Below, in pieces: positions 62,501 to 64,000 of a DNA stretch of 64,000 nt. Position 1 is the stretch's first letter. Every line of letters starts with the position of its first letter. The DNA is from Cellulosimicrobium cellulans (GTDB lineage: Bacteria > Actinomycetota > Actinomycetes > Actinomycetales > Cellulomonadaceae). The stretch spans positions 1-64,000 of the forward strand of contig NZ_LWGL01000002.1 of assembly GCF_001722485.1 (NCBI RefSeq), read 5' to 3'. The notes under the pieces are model-generated. The model did not search any database. It saw nothing but the letters and a program-made list of their open reading frames with translations, and was not told the DNA's origin. Both the position numbers and the translations under genes were made by a program.

Positions 62501-63094
62501 GTGCTGCTCGACGCGCGGACGCTGCGGGGCATCCAGGACGGGACGGTGACGCTCGCGTTCCGGCGCTGGACGGTGCCGCGCGTGCGGGTCGGCACGCGGC
62601 AGCGCACGCGGATCGGCGTGGTCGAGGTGACGTCGGTCGAGCGCGTCCCTCTCGACGGCGGTGGCACGCCTCTGGTGTCCGACGACGACGCCCGCCGCGC
62701 CGGGATGGCGTCGCCCGAGCGTGTGCTCGCCCGTGGCGCCGGCCGCGAGGGCGACCTGTACCGGGTGGGCCTGCGGTTCGCGGGGGAGGACCCGCGCGTC
62801 GCGCTGCGGGCCGACGACGACCTCGACGCCGCCGCCGTCGAGGAGATCCGGGCCCGGCTCGCGCGCATGGACCGTGCCGCACCCGAGCCGTGGACGCGGG
62901 CCTACCTCGAGCTCGTCGCCGGCAACCCCGGGGTGGTGGCGCGCGAGCTCGCCGCCGGGATCGGCATGGAGCGCGACCCGTTCAAGGTGCGCGTGCGCCG
63001 TCTCAAGGAGCTCGGGCTCACCGAGAGCCTCGACGTCGGCTACCGTCTCTCGCCGCGCGGCGCCGCGTACCTCGACGCGACGGCGGACGGCTGA
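62501..63094 (+). CDS. Actinobacterial ASCH/PUA-like plus winged-helix protein
   Basis: 197 aa. N-terminal half begins V-L-L-D-A-R-T-L-R-G-I-Q-D-G and continues TLAFRRWTVPRVRVGTRQRT, an ASCH/PUA-like fold. The C-terminal ~60 residues look like a winged helix (VARELAAGIGMERDPFKVRV, LKELGLTESL). GTG start 7 nt after TATGCT (62488-62493). Nucleic-acid binding is plausible; function unknown. Confidence 0.75.
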   Translation: MLLDARTLRGIQDGTVTLAFRRWTVPRVRVGTRQRTRIGVVEVTSVERVPLDGGGTPLVSDDDARRAGMASPERVLARGAGREGDLYRVGLRFAGEDPRVALRADDDLDAAAVEEIRARLARMDRAAPEPWTRAYLELVAGNPGVVARELAAGIGMERDPFKVRVRRLKELGLTESLDVGYRLSPRGAAYLDATADG

Positions 63095-63117
63095 CCGCGG
63101 CGCCCGCGGTCGGCGGG

Positions 63118-63675
63118 TCAGGCGTCGTCGATCGCCGGGAGGCCGTCGATGCTGCGCCGGTTCTTCCGGCGCCGGTAGTCGGTGAGCTGCTCGGGCGTCC
63201 GGCGCCCGGCCCAGCGGTCGAGCAGGTCGCGGTCCTCGACGAGCGTCATGCGCGGCACGGAGAACCCGCACGAGTCGGAGACGCGCGTGACGTCGACGAC
63301 CACGGCGCCGCGCTGGCCCGCCGTCTCCGCCTTGGGGAACGCCGGCCGCAGGGCGTCGAACTCGGGCGTCCCGGCCTCGACGTACCGGCCGGTGCCGTGG
63401 AAACGCACGATGTTCGGCGGGCCGTCGAACGCGCAGAACATGAGGACGACTCGCCCGTTCTCGCGCACGTGCGCCGCGGTCTCGGCGCCCGAGCCCGTGT
63501 AGTCGAGGTAGGCGACGCGGTGCGGGCCGAGGACGGCGAACGTGCCGGCCATGCCCTTGGGCGCGACGTTGACGTGCCCGTCCGCGGCGAGCGGCGCGGT
63601 GCCCACGAAGAACAGCGGCTGGGCGAGGACGAAGGACGCGATGCGGTCGGTGATCTCCGGGTGCACGGTCGCCAT
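63118..63675 (-). CDS. Pyridoxamine 5'-phosphate oxidase-family protein
   Basis: 185 aa flavin-binding split barrel: FFVGTAPLAADGHVNVAPKG, VAYLDYTGSGAETAAHVREN, GRVVLMFCAFDGPPNIVRFH, and SCGFSVPRM. The pattern is that of PPOX-family FMN proteins of unknown substrate. ATG 63675, with CAGACT 6 nt upstream. Divergent from a DinB-like gene. Confidence 0.88.
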   Translation of the reverse strand: MATVHPEITDRIASFVLAQPLFFVGTAPLAADGHVNVAPKGMAGTFAVLGPHRVAYLDYTGSGAETAAHVRENGRVVLMFCAFDGPPNIVRFHGTGRYVEAGTPEFDALRPAFPKAETAGQRGAVVVDVTRVSDSCGFSVPRMTLVEDRDLLDRWAGRRTPEQLTDYRRRKNRRSIDGLPAIDDA

Positions 63676-63723
63676 GGCCGGAGTCTGGCACCGCTGCGGG
63701 TGGCCGGCGGTAGCGTCCGCGAT

Positions 63724-64000
63724 ATGACCGAGACCACACCGGCACCCGGGCGACCCGACTGGACCCTGCACCCCAAGACCGTGCTCCAGCGCTACCTCGA
63801 GAAGGAGCGCGAGTCGTTCGTCGCCAAGCTCGACGGGCTGGGGGAGCGCGACGTGCGCCGCCCCCTGACGGCCACGGGGACGAACCTGCTCGGGCTCGTC
63901 AAGCACGTCGCGAGCGTGCAGGCCGACTACCTCGGGGAGGTGTTCGGGCGGCCCTTCGACGTCCCCATGCCGTGGTTCGCGGACGACGCCGAGGTGAATG
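63724..64000 (+). CDS. DinB/DUF664-family protein, N-terminal part
   Basis: 92 visible codons; runs off the window. TVLQRYLEKERESFVAKLDG and TGTNLLGLVKHVASVQADYL with a metal-ligand His (KHVASV), and FGRPFDVPMPWF, are typical of DinB-like DUF664 proteins. ATG 7 nt after TAGCGT (63711-63716), suggesting leaderless expression. Confidence 0.85.
   Translation, partial: MTETTPAPGRPDWTLHPKTVLQRYLEKERESFVAKLDGLGERDVRRPLTATGTNLLGLVKHVASVQADYLGEVFGRPFDVPMPWFADDAEVN

Overview
The window is very GC-rich (about 73-75%), most genes stop with TGA, and many appear leaderless. Gene content (Kdp cluster, F420/flavin LLM oxidoreductases, DtxR/IdeR-type iron box, actinobacterial LytR_C and TIGR03086 proteins, a CBM5/12 chitinase) points to a chitinolytic actinobacterium of the Micrococcales, probably Cellulosimicrobium/Cellulomonas-like. 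The genus is inference.

Layout. 1-4.8 kb: start of dnaX, the methionine importer metNIQ behind a Cys-rich leader ORF, SRP RNA and tRNA-Ser(GGA). 5-8.5 kb: TetR-controlled drug-type ABC exporter. 8.5-11.8 kb: ribbon-helix-helix regulator, DUF4097 protein and DrrAB-type exporter that share a GTGGTGTC operator motif. 11.9-21.7 kb: potassium block, with trkH convergent to a seven-gene kdp operon (an extra 31-aa membrane peptide, then kdpFABCDE) preceded by four phased KdpE-like boxes. 21.7-31.2 kb: LytR_C protein, GNAT, uracil permease, two LLM oxidoreductases, methyltransferase, MOSC, TetR, and an FMN riboswitch upstream of a PnuC-like riboflavin transporter. 32-35 kb: acyl-CoA dehydrogenase and thiolase. 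35-38.7 kb: Nudix, RidA, GH18 chitinase interrupted by an in-frame TAA, hemerythrin. 38.8-44.4 kb: AfuABC-like importer with histidine phosphatase and RpiR regulator, possibly for phosphosugars.

44.5-48.9 kb is an accessory island of lower GC. It holds a hemerythrin gene remnant at its left edge, a HEPN/ApeA-like defence candidate, an IS5-type element whose terminal repeats enclose a barstar gene and a frameshifted transposase, and a degenerate GNAT toxin. tRNA-Ser(CGA) follows.

49-64 kb: siderophore-use genes under an iron box, sirtuin, tadA, upp, a second Cys-rich leader ORF upstream of an orphan winged-helix regulator, a large repetitive CBM-tipped surface protein that has lost its 5' end, surE, a PfkB kinase and small conserved actinobacterial genes.

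The most notable items are the two Cys-rich leader ORFs with matching promoter geometry, the barstar passenger inside an IS, the HEPN gene beside it, the extra kdp peptide, the RHH/DUF4097 regulon and the interrupted chitinase.
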